A stretch of 64,000 nt of DNA from Myxococcales bacterium (GTDB lineage: Bacteria > Myxococcota_A > Polyangia > Haliangiales > Haliangiaceae): contig JAQBQE010000059.1 in NCBI GenBank assembly GCA_028287135.1, positions 62,001 through 126,000 of the forward strand. The letters are read 5' to 3'. Made by a program: the position numbers and the translations under genes. Positions 11,666-21,300 of this stretch are shown here, one piece after another. The first letter of the stretch is position 1. Every line of letters begins with the position of its first letter. Under the pieces are notes generated by a model that was given only the letters and a program-made list of their open reading frames with translations, did no database searches and was not told the DNA's origin.

Positions 11666-12997
11666 ATGCGCCACGCCCTGATCCTCGCGGCCACGCTTGC
11701 CGGATGTGCGAATCCCGCTGCTGACCGTCGCCCCGAGACGGGACCGGTCTACATCTCGATCGGCACGGATGCGGTCGCGACCGCGCGGTCGATCGCTGCG
11801 CAGGACGGTGTGCCGCTCCAGGTGCTCGAGACCGGTGGTGACATCTCCGTGCTCGAGGTCGATCACGGAGAGCTCGAGGCGCTGTCCGAGCAGATGCACC
11901 AGCAACATCACCGCTGCGGCGGATTCATCGTGCACGACTCGATGGACGACGCACTCGCTTCGATGCACGTCGGCGACGCCGGGCGCACGGCAGTCGCGGT
12001 CGATTACACGCTCGATCAGGCGGCGACCGTCCACGCGGTGCTGCCGGCGATCGATGCCCAGCGCATCCTCGGCACGATCAAGGAGCTGTCGTCGGCAAAG
12101 AACCGCTACTACCAGTCGGAGAGCGGAGCTGCCGCTTCGCTCTGGCTGCGCGATCGGTGGCGCAGCTTCTCGGCCCGCCCCGAGGTCACCCTCGAGCTGT
12201 TCGATCATGGGTACGCGCAGAAGTCGGTGATCCTCACGATTCCGGGCACGACGCTCGCCAGCGAGGTCGTCGTGATCGGTGGCCACCTCGATTCGATCGC
12301 GGTCGGCGGCAAGGGCAGCAAGGCCCCGGGTGCCGACGATGACGCGTCGGGGATTGCCACGCTCACCGAGGTCGCGCGTGCGTTGCTCGCGAGTGACTTC
12401 CGGCCCGCGCGCACGGTGCAGTTCATCGCGTATGCCGCGGAGGAAGTCGGGCTGCGTGGCTCGCAGGGGATCGTCAAGGACTACAAGAAGCGCGGGGTCA
12501 ACGTCGTCGGTGCGCTGCAGCTCGACATGACGAACTACCAGGGGTCCGAGAAGGACATCTGGCTGATGAAGGACTTCACCAACGCCGCGCAGAACACGTT
12601 CCTCACCCAGCTGATCGATACCTACGTCGGCGCGACCTGGGGACTCGACGCGTGCGGCTATGCCTGTTCGGATCACGCGTCGTGGTACCGCGCGGGCGTG
12701 CCGGCCTCGATGCCGTTCGAGTCCCGGATGCGTGATCGCAATCGCTCGATCCACTCGCTCGAGGACACGCTCGAGGTCAGTGGCAACAACGCCGCACACG
12801 CCCTGAAGTTCGCGCGCCTCGGTGCGGCGTTCGCGATCGAGCTCGGCAAGGGCGAGCTCGGCACGGGCGAGCACGCCACCGTGGCGACGAGATCGTGCAG
12901 CTCGCACCGCAGCCCGTGGGCGCTGCTCGCGCTCGGTCTACTCTCGGTGCTGGCCGTCGCGTCGCGCCTGCTTGATCCATCGCGCCGCCAGCTCTGA
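11666..12997 (+). CDS. M28 family zinc metallopeptidase (exported, aminopeptidase-like)
   Basis: A 443-residue secreted peptidase. An N-terminal signal peptide ends in a lipobox-like LAGC (Cys14). The M28 domain, about residues 180-390, shows the expected metal ligands in order: His in GGHLDSI, Asp in GADDDASG, the catalytic Glu-Glu pair in AAEEVGLRGS, Asp in LQLDMTNYQG and His in CSDHASWY. This is the co-catalytic two-zinc site of leucine-aminopeptidase-like enzymes, so it probably trims peptides outside the cell. The C-terminus (Cys, one hydrophobic helix LLALGLLSVLAVAS, then basic residues) looks like a diverged MYXO-CTERM anchor, so it may carry both kinds of surface signal. It is convergent with the VIT/vWA gene with 8 bases between stops. 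Confidence 0.9.
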   Translation: MRHALILAATLAGCANPAADRRPETGPVYISIGTDAVATARSIAAQDGVPLQVLETGGDISVLEVDHGELEALSEQMHQQHHRCGGFIVHDSMDDALASMHVGDAGRTAVAVDYTLDQAATVHAVLPAIDAQRILGTIKELSSAKNRYYQSESGAAASLWLRDRWRSFSARPEVTLELFDHGYAQKSVILTIPGTTLASEVVVIGGHLDSIAVGGKGSKAPGADDDASGIATLTEVARALLASDFRPARTVQFIAYAAEEVGLRGSQGIVKDYKKRGVNVVGALQLDMTNYQGSEKDIWLMKDFTNAAQNTFLTQLIDTYVGATWGLDACGYACSDHASWYRAGVPASMPFESRMRDRNRSIHSLEDTLEVSGNNAAHALKFARLGAAFAIELGKGELGTGEHATVATRSCSSHRSPWALLALGLLSVLAVASRLLDPSRRQL

Positions 12998-13005
12998 CCG
13001 CGCGC

Positions 13006-16000
13006 TCAGCGGAACGACCCGAGATCGACAAACGCGTGATCCCGCATGATCACGTACGGGCGATCCTCGAACGACAGCTTCGTGCCGTCGAACTTCTGGA
13101 TCTGCAGGAGGCCCATGCCGTAGCCCATCGGTCCCTGCGAGAAGTAGTTGATCGAGAGCTTGTACGGCGCCGCCGGCGGAGTGCCCTGGATCGCGAAGCA
13201 CTCGGGGCCGTAGCCGGTCGTGACATCCGCGTACAGCTCGCCGCCCGACGGTAGCTCCCTGCTCGCGTAATACGCGTGTCCACCGCGCGCATCGCGGATG
13301 TGGAAGTCGACATCGTTGGCGTCGGTCTCCCAGTACATGATGAACCGCGTCGACGGCCCGCGCGCGAGCTGGAGCGATCGCTTCGTCAGCTCCTGGGTCA
13401 CGTGATCGCGGTTGCCGCCGTTCGCGAGATAGACCGCCGCGATCATGCCCGCGTCCTCCTCGAGCACACGCTGTGCACCGGCGAACCGACCGTCCGGATA
13501 CGTGTGGTCGATGCCGGCGAGGATCGCGGCGAACGATCCCGCGTGATCGCCGCTGCGCACGAGGGCGTACGCGAGGAGCCGATGCCCGGTCACGTGATCG
13601 GGACGATCGGCGACGGCCTTGCGGTAGGTGTCGACGACGAGCGCACGGGACGCCGCGCCGAGTCGCTCGAGCCGCTCGCCCGCGAACCGCCGGAAGTCGG
13701 CACGGCTCGAGAACAGATCGATGATCGAGCCGTAGATCCGCGCAGCGCCGGCGAGGTCCTTGTTCGCCTCGAGAGTCTCGCCGAGCGCGACCAGCGCCAG
13801 CACGTCGCCGGGCGACTTCTCGTGCCACGGCTTCGCGATCGCCATTGCCTTGCCGAGGTTGCCGCGCTGGATCGCGGTCATCACGTCGTGGAGCTTGCCG
13901 GTCAGCGGTGGCGTCTTGTCCTCGTCGCGGTCCGGATCGGCCGGTCGCGGATCGGTGGGCCAGGTCGCCGGTTCCGGCGGGCCGGCGGGATCGCCGTGGT
14001 CGCCGGCGAGCAGCGGGGCAGGGTCGACCTGCGCGCTGCCCGACGGGCTGAACCCGAACGGGAAGCTGACCTCCACCGTGCCTCCGCTCCGCGGTCGCGG
14101 GAACTCGATCGCTCGGATCACGCCAGCGATGCAGCTGGCGACGGTCGGATCCACCCCGGTCGCGGTGACCTCGGCGATCGTGCCGCTCGCGTTGATCACG
14201 AACCGCGTCGCGATCGCGCCGGTCAGCGACGGCTTCGCGAGCAGCTCCTTCTCGTAGCAGTACTGGATCTTCTGGATGTTCCGCTTGATGTAGCGGCGGA
14301 CGACCGCGCGATGCAGGTCGCCGGCGACGCTCGGGCGTCCGATCGCGACGGTGGGAACCGCCGAGGACCGTCCGCGCATGCCACCGCGCCCGCCGCCGAC
14401 GCCGTAGCCGGTCCCGGTGCCTGCGTCGTGCCCGATCGTGCCGTAGCGGCCGGTGCCGATCGTGCCCCATCCGGTTCCACCGCCACCGGGCCCAAACCCG
14501 GAGCTGCCGTGTCCCGCGTCGCCGCTGTCGTCCTCGTTGCCGAGAAGGTCGCCGTAGGCGCTGTGGTCGCTGAAGCCGCTCGAGATGTCGCCGGTGCCGG
14601 TCAGCGACTGGAACGTGCCGCCTTCCGGCATCCGAGATCCGAGCACGCCAGTGTTGCGTGCAGCTACGATCGCTTGCTCGCGCGTGCCGGTGGCATTCGG
14701 GCGGTTCTCGACCACCACGTCCTCGTCGGCGGCGTGCTCGTCCTTGGCCGCGATGATCGTCGCGCGCCGGGTCTGCTCGATCCCGGTGGGGCCGACGACC
14801 AGGATGTCGGCGAGCGAGGTGCGAGCGATCTTGTAGCGCGCGTAGTCGGCCTCGGACTCGAGCACCAGCATCGAGGTCTGACTCGAGATCACGCGAGCCT
14901 GTACCGAGCGCCGGGCAATCTGCTCGCGCAGCGCCTTGGCCTCGGCGTCCCTGGCCGCGGCCAGCCGGTTCTCGAGCTCCTCGATCTCGGCGCCTGCGAC
15001 GGCGCGTTCGAGCAACGCCGGCGTCGCCGCTCCAAGCCCGACCGTGCGCCGGGTCCCGCCGACCACGACCTCGATGGCCTGTGTCGGTGTCGCCATCCGC
15101 GCATAGACCATCAGCGTGCTCCCCGGACGCGCCGCGGGGATCGTCTTCGGATACGACCAGATCGCTCCGGGGACCTCGATCGCGACATCGACGAGCACCG
15201 ACTCGCCGAGTCCCGCAGCGACGCTCTGGATCCCGCGATCGAGATCGTGGACATCGCCAGCGCGCGGGAGCCCCGAACGCGCGAGCGAGGCCGCGAGGCG
15301 CTCGTCGCGAATGCCGCCGGCGAGCACGACGTCGACGCGTTCGATCGGCAGCTTCTGGATCGCCGTGACCAGCTCCGGCGTCGGAGGGCCCGCGGTGACC
15401 ACGCCGTCCGTGACGATCACCAGGCGACGATGCGCGGGTTTCCTCGACGCGGCGAGCGTCGCGATCACCTGCGCGATGTTCGATGCACCGGCCGCACCCC
15501 GCTGGAGCAGCGCCGCGTCCTGGGCCGCCCCGTAGCCCGCGGCGGGGCCATCGAAGATCGGCTGACTGTCCTGATCGAAGGCGATGACGCGGAGCTCGAG
15601 AGGATCGCCGTACGTGGTGCGGAGCTGGGCGATCAGCTGGCGGATCGACGCCACGTACGCCGCGAACCCGAGCGCGCGTGACGCGCTGGTATCGACGAGG
15701 AGCGTCAGCTGCCTGGGCGCCTCGGGGGCGAGCATCGCCGCATTGCCCTCGGCGATCGCGAGCGCTCCGACGACCAGTCCACCCGAGCTGACCGCTGCGG
15801 CGGGGGCCGGGATGGTGGCGACAAAATCACGATCGGGCTGCCAGTTGCGCTCGGTCAGGGCCTGGTCGTGCCGTGACCCATCGAGCCGGATCGCGCCGAG
15901 CGAGACATCGACTCGCTCGACCCTGGGCAACCCACGTAGCGGAAGCGTGTAGGCGCGTCCCGCGAGCTCCTGCGAGAACGACAGCACGAGGTGCTTGTCG

Positions 16001-16545
16001 CCCTTGGCCGGGATCGGGAACACCCGTGCGCTGAACTGATTCCCGGCGGCCTTCTCGAGCAGCGCGGGGTCCTGCTTGCGATGGAGGAAGTCGTCGTAGA
16101 CCCGGCGAGCGACCGCCTTCTCGACGACCTCGGCCTCCTGCCACTGGCCGGCATTCTCCATCGCGAATCGCGACACCGCAGCTCCCGACGGCAAGGTGAT
16201 CGCGAACGTCCCTTCGCGGATCCGGGCCTCGGGATTGTGGAAGTAGAGGTGCAGCTCGGTGAACGCGAGTGGCCCCTGGACCACCGCCTTGGCCTCGACC
16301 CGGACGAGCACGAGGCCGCTGCCATCCGACGCGGTCAGGCTCCACGGCGCCGCGACGTCATGCGTCGCCGCTACCGGCCCGGCCGCGATCATCTGCATCG
16401 GCGTGACCGGGGCCGTCGCCGCGAGCAGCCGCGGGGGCGCCTCGAGCGTCTTGTCGATCGGCTCGACACCTGGCGTCCTGCCGCCCTGGCATCCTGCGAG
16501 GGCCAGCGCGAGCGAGAGGGCACATCGGCGCGTGTTCATGGGCAT
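13006..16545 (-). CDS. VIT/vWA protein with AgmX/PglI-type C-terminal domain and TPR-like region (lipoprotein)
   Basis: A 1179-residue exported protein. The lipobox LALAGC (Cys19) predicts a lipoprotein. A VIT domain (about 60-190, fold marked by FHNPEARIREGTFAITLPSGAAVSRF) is followed by a von Willebrand A domain (about 275-440) opening LTLLVDTSAS, a partial MIDAS DxSxS. Then comes a glycine-rich spacer (about 690-745), an AgmX/PglI-type domain (about 765-860) with the pair IQYCYEKEL...VASCIAGVIRAIEFP, a TPR-like helical region (about 890-1060) and a C-terminal DUF2135-like beta domain (about 1080-1179). AgmX/PglI domains are linked to the gliding machinery in Myxococcus. A surface or periplasmic adhesion/assembly role is inferred. 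The start gives the best signal peptide; a second ATG two codons later is possible. Confidence 0.85.
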   Translation of the reverse strand: MPMNTRRCALSLALALAGCQGGRTPGVEPIDKTLEAPPRLLAATAPVTPMQMIAAGPVAATHDVAAPWSLTASDGSGLVLVRVEAKAVVQGPLAFTELHLYFHNPEARIREGTFAITLPSGAAVSRFAMENAGQWQEAEVVEKAVARRVYDDFLHRKQDPALLEKAAGNQFSARVFPIPAKGDKHLVLSFSQELAGRAYTLPLRGLPRVERVDVSLGAIRLDGSRHDQALTERNWQPDRDFVATIPAPAAAVSSGGLVVGALAIAEGNAAMLAPEAPRQLTLLVDTSASRALGFAAYVASIRQLIAQLRTTYGDPLELRVIAFDQDSQPIFDGPAAGYGAAQDAALLQRGAAGASNIAQVIATLAASRKPAHRRLVIVTDGVVTAGPPTPELVTAIQKLPIERVDVVLAGGIRDERLAASLARSGLPRAGDVHDLDRGIQSVAAGLGESVLVDVAIEVPGAIWSYPKTIPAARPGSTLMVYARMATPTQAIEVVVGGTRRTVGLGAATPALLERAVAGAEIEELENRLAAARDAEAKALREQIARRSVQARVISSQTSMLVLESEADYARYKIARTSLADILVVGPTGIEQTRRATIIAAKDEHAADEDVVVENRPNATGTREQAIVAARNTGVLGSRMPEGGTFQSLTGTGDISSGFSDHSAYGDLLGNEDDSGDAGHGSSGFGPGGGGTGWGTIGTGRYGTIGHDAGTGTGYGVGGGRGGMRGRSSAVPTVAIGRPSVAGDLHRAVVRRYIKRNIQKIQYCYEKELLAKPSLTGAIATRFVINASGTIAEVTATGVDPTVASCIAGVIRAIEFPRPRSGGTVEVSFPFGFSPSGSAQVDPAPLLAGDHGDPAGPPEPATWPTDPRPADPDRDEDKTPPLTGKLHDVMTAIQRGNLGKAMAIAKPWHEKSPGDVLALVALGETLEANKDLAGAARIYGSIIDLFSSRADFRRFAGERLERLGAASRALVVDTYRKAVADRPDHVTGHRLLAYALVRSGDHAGSFAAILAGIDHTYPDGRFAGAQRVLEEDAGMIAAVYLANGGNRDHVTQELTKRSLQLARGPSTRFIMYWETDANDVDFHIRDARGGHAYYASRELPSGGELYADVTTGYGPECFAIQGTPPAAPYKLSINYFSQGPMGYGMGLLQIQKFDGTKLSFEDRPYVIMRDHAFVDLGSFR

Positions 16546-16766
16546 CCGTCAGCTCCGACACGCGGGGCGCAAACCGGTTCCCTCGAACCCGCACGCGAGC
16601 CGCATGCGCACGTGTCGGTCGCAGATATGCGAGGGCCGGAGGATGAAACCTGACGTCTGTGCCGCGGTGTATGCAACGTTCGTTCACCCGGACTCGAGCG
16701 CGGTCACCTAGTTGACGATGCGCCTGCACCCCGGACGGTGGCCGTGGCCTTGCACAGGTCCGCCGC

Positions 16767-18282
16767 ATGAACCGAGGACTCTGGTTGGCGTTGGCGGCAA
16801 CCCTCAGCGTGTTGATCACGAGCCCGGGATGTGGCGGAGCTCGCCGTATACCGGCAATGGCATGGCTCGGATCGATGGCGTCGAGATGCAGACCTGCATC
16901 GATTGCCACATGGAACGGACGCCGGCGACCGCCGACGAGCTCGGCGCCAAGCACGGCACGATCGCGTCGCATCGCTTCGTCGGTGGTCACACGTGGATGG
17001 CATCGATGCGCGATGACCACGAGCAGCTCCGGTTGACGCGCGCGAAGCTCGAGGGTGCCGCATCGATCGATGTCGCAGGCGCACGCGTGACCGCGCGTGG
17101 GACCACGGGTGGCTGGCACCTGCCCGCCGATGCGGCACCGGTGATCGCGGGAACGCAGATCGAGCTCGACGTCGTTCTCCGCAATGTCCGGGTCGGCCAC
17201 CGGTTCCCGGGTGGGCTGCTCGACGTCCAGGATACCTGGGTCGAGATCGAGGTCGCCGACCGGCGCGGCAAGCGGCTCGCCTCGTCGGGCGTACCCACGC
17301 CACGGATCCAGAGGACCAGAACACCCACGTGCTCCACACGCTCGTGGTCGATGACGACGGCCGCGCGCTCGACCAGCACGAGGTCGCGGCGTTCCGCGCG
17401 CAGATCATGACCCCCCGCGCAGCTGCCGCTCGCGGTGACCGCGCGCCTTCGCCATCGCAGTCGATCGTTGAAGATGCAGCAAGCCGCCTGCGATTCGTCG
17501 CGCACGCCGGAAGGCCGGGCGTTCGTGGCGGGGGCGCGGAGCACGCGCGATGTCGAGCTCGATGCCTGCAAAGCACAGCCGATCACGCTCGTGCCGAGAC
17601 CCGGATCGAGATCGGTCGTGGCGCGCGCACGACGACGACGCGCCCGGCGTGGCAGCGCAGCTACGAGCACGGCATGGCGCTGGTCGCGACGATCGTGACC
17701 CGGCTCGACGAGGCGCGCGCGGTCCTCGAGGTCGCGCTAGCAGGTGCACCCGATCCGCGATCGCGCGCGATGGTCGCGGTCCAGCTCGGCTGGGTCGCTG
17801 CCAAGCAGGGCCGTGCCGACGATGCGGTGCGCCTGGTCGCCGAGGCGCGCCAGCTCGTCGCCGTGGCCGGGGCGCCCGAGCCGCCGGTGCTCGATGCGAT
17901 CGTCGCCGACGCCTACGTGCGACTCCATCGCTACAGCGAGGCGATCGCACCCGCGAAGTCGTGCACCGAGCGTGCGCCGAAGAACACTGCGGCGTGGGCC
18001 GTCTATGCACGTGTGCTCGCCGCGACAGGTGACTACGCGAAGGCGCTGGTGGCCGCGACGCGTGGGCTCGACCTGTCGCCCCGGGATCCCGATCTGCTCC
18101 GCACGCAGGCAACGTCCCTCGCCGCCCTCGGCGATCCACGCGCCGAGGCAGCGCAGGCTGCGTATGTACGGTTCCGGACTCCGGACGAGGCGGCGGGTCT
18201 TCGCGTGCTCTGCTCGAAGGGTTCGGAGCGCTGCGAGCGCGATCGCAATCCCGTCGAGTCGCTGACGCTCGTCCGCGAATAG
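16767..18282 (+). pseudogene. Decayed multihaem cytochrome c / TPR protein gene
   Basis: Recognisable pieces of one exported cytochrome-type protein lie in order but in different frames. A lipoprotein-like signal peptide (MNRGLWLALAATLSVLITSPGCG) begins at 16767; at about 16829 the reading moves to another frame with CIDCHME (the one CxxCH haem site left), HRFVGGHTWMASMR and VGHRFPGGLLDVQDTW. Near 17300 a third frame carries DPEDQNTHVLHTLVVDDDGRALD. At 17420-17600 the second frame resumes with LRHRSRSLKMQQAACDSSRTPEGRAF, and from about 17600 the third frame runs to a stop at 18282 through TPR-like helices. The other haem motifs expected between signal peptide and CIDCH are gone. At least four shifts and an internal deletion make a functional product very unlikely. 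It lies between the VIT/vWA and A2M genes. Confidence 0.82.
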
Positions 18283-18368
18283 TCGTCGCCGCACCGGCGT
18301 TCTCCCGACCTACCGAGGCTGCCCTCGCCGCAGGTCTGTTAGGGTCGCGCCCTCAGGGGGGACACGTC

Positions 18369-21300
18369 ATGCGCCACGTCGGTCTGGTTCACGTTGGGTT
18401 GTGGGCACTCATCGCCGGTTGCGGCGGCGGAGGCAGCAAGACGAACTCCGACCTGTCGGTCACCGGCACGCCGAGTGGCGAGGTCAGCCAGGTCCGCGTC
18501 GTGCTCGCGTTCTCGCGACCGATGGTCACCCGCGATCAGGTGCAGCGTCCCGGGGCGACCGCGCCACTGACGCTGCATCCTCCGATCGCAGGGGCGGCGA
18601 CCTGGATCGATGACCAGACGCTCGCGTTCGTTCCGACCCAGAGCCTGCCGGTCTCGACCCGGTTCGTGGCGACGGTTCCCGCAGGGATCAAGGCACGCGA
18701 CGGTAGCGCACTCGGTGACGCGCACACGTTCGAGTTCTTCACCGAGCGGCTCGCCGGAACGGCGGAGGTGATCGGATCGAAGGAACGTGCCTCCCGCACC
18801 CAGGGCGTCCGGTTGACGTTCACGCAAGAGGTACCGTTCGACCAGGTCGCCAGGCACTGCAGCTTCGTGGCCGGCAGCCAGCAGCGCGGCGTCAAGCTCG
18901 CACCCGACAGCAACGCCGGCCCGGGCAAGGACTACACCATCGTCCCTGATGCAGAGCTCGCGATCGACACCGACTGGAAGGTCCTCTGTCGTGACGGCCT
19001 GCGCGGTACCGTCGGCAACCTCGGGCTCGCGAAGCCGGTCGAGGAGGCGTTCCGCACGTTCGGGCCGCTGCGCTTCGTCGGGCTGACCCCGAACGCGAAC
19101 GATATTGTTCCCGACGAGGGGCTGCGGCTGTCGATCGCGTTCACCAATCCGCTCGCCGAGCCGTACACGATGACGTTGACGCCGAACGTCCCGGGGTTCC
19201 CGCAGCGCTGCTTCGGCCTCGGCGATGCACCCGCGGGCCTCAGCTGCGCGGTCCAGCTCGAGCCGCGGACGTCGTACACGCTCACGATCGACAGCGCGCA
19301 GAAGGACGTGTTCGGGCAGACGCTCGACAAGCCGCAGACGCTTGCGTTCCGCACCGCGGACGCGCTGCCGACGATCTCGATGGAGTCGGGCTACTTCGTG
19401 GCCGAGCTCAAGCGCCCCGTGATCCCGGTATGGACACGCAACGTCAGCGAGCTGCAGGTGACCGCGGTCGAGCTGACGCCCGCGAGCTTCCACCTGCTGA
19501 CCCCGCACCTCGACTGGTGGGAGTCCAAGCCCGCCGACCTGTCGAAGACCAAGCTGGTCAGCCGCGCGAAGAAGATCGCGGTCACGGGTGCCAAGAACAA
19601 GTGGGGCCAGCACTCGATCAGCGCGACCGTTCTGTTCGGCGGAACGGCGGGGCCCGGGATGTTCTACGTCGAGCTCGGATCGACCGAGGTCGGGTCGGCG
19701 CCGTACACCGACGGTGGGCGCCAGAAGGTGCTCGTCAACTTCACCGACATCGGCGTGGTCAGCAAGCTGTCGGCATCGCGCGGCCTGGTCTGGGCCACGC
19801 AGCTATCGACCGGTAAGCCGCTCCCCGGCGCGACCGTCACCGTGCGCGACGCGACCGGAAAGCTGACGTGGTCGGGGATCACGGATGCCGACGGCGTCGC
19901 GCTGCTACCCGGCACCGCCAAGCTCGCACCGAAACGGGCGGCCGAGCCGGCCCCGAGCAGCGACGAGGAAGGCGAGGGCGAATTCGACGACGGAAACGAG
20001 GACCGCGGCGGCGATCTCCGGATCTTCGTGCACCACCAGGCCGACTGGACGATGGTCAACCCGACGCGCTCCGGTGGCCTCGCGCCGTGGAACTTCAACG
20101 TCTCGGTCGACCGAGATCCTGCACCCGCCAAGCTGCGCGGCTTCATGCACACCGATCGCGGGCTCTATCGCCCGGGCGACAAGGTCCACGTCAAAGGGCT
20201 CGCGCGCGTCAGCATGCTCGGTGCACCGCTCTCGGTTCCGACCGACGGCACGAAGGTCAAGGTCGAGGTCGAAGGCCCGCAGGGCAAGACGTTCACCGAG
20301 GCGCAGGCGCGGCTGAGCGCGTTCGGTGGATTCTGGTTCGACTTCGATCTGCCCGCCGATGCGCGACTCGGTGACTACGTGATCCGGGCAACGCTTCCGC
20401 ACGGCACGTTCACTCGCGAGTTCTCGGTCGAGGAGTATCGCCCGGCGACGTTCGAGGTCTCGGGCAAGGTCACGGAGGCCCAGGTCGTCCGCAAGGGTGT
20501 GATGCACGCGACCATCGCGGCGACCTACCTGTATGGAGCACCGCTGCGCGCGGGCAACGTCGATGTCACCGTGCACAGTCGGTCGCGGCGGGTCGAGTTC
20601 CCGCAGCACCAGGACTACCGGTTCCTCGACGAGCGCAAGTACGAGACCTACTACTACGCGGAGTCCGAGGACTCGCAGACCCTGGTCACCGAGGACACCG
20701 TCGCGATCGACGCAAAGGGCAGTGCATCGCTCGCGGTGTCGGTCAGCCCCGATGACATCCAGAGCGATGCGGACCTGCTGGTCCGCGCCACCGTCACCGC
20801 GCCCTCGAACGAGGCGATCAGCAAGTCGTTCACGGTCCCGTACTTCCGGTCCCGCACGTACTTCGGCATCAAGGCGCCCGGCTACTTCCTCGACGTCAAG
20901 AAGCCGCAGAAGTTCCAGGTCATCGCGGTCGCGCCCGACGGCAAGGTCGTCGATGGGCCCGCCAAGGTGACGGTGACCCGCCGCGACTGGAACTGCGTGT
21001 GGGAGGACTGGGGCTATCGCGGCTCGTACCAGTGCAAGGACAAGACCGAGACGATCCTCAGCAAGACGCTGCAGGTCGTCGCGGGCAAGCCCGCGGAGAT
21101 CGAATTCACCCCGACCAGCGGTGGTGATTACTGGATCGTCGTCGAGGGCGATACCGAGAAGGCCGAGGCATCCGCCGCTGCGATGCAGGTCTATGCGTGG
21201 GGCGATGGTGGTGGCTCGTGGCAGAGCAGTGACACGCTGTCGTTCGATCTCGTCGCTGACAAGAAGGAGTACAAGGCCGGCGACACGGCGACGTTGATCC

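Noticed and set aside
16641..16711. Short frame MKPDVCAAVYATFVHPDSSAVT
   Set aside because: Only 22 codons with no clear ribosome-binding site or family; not enough to call a gene.
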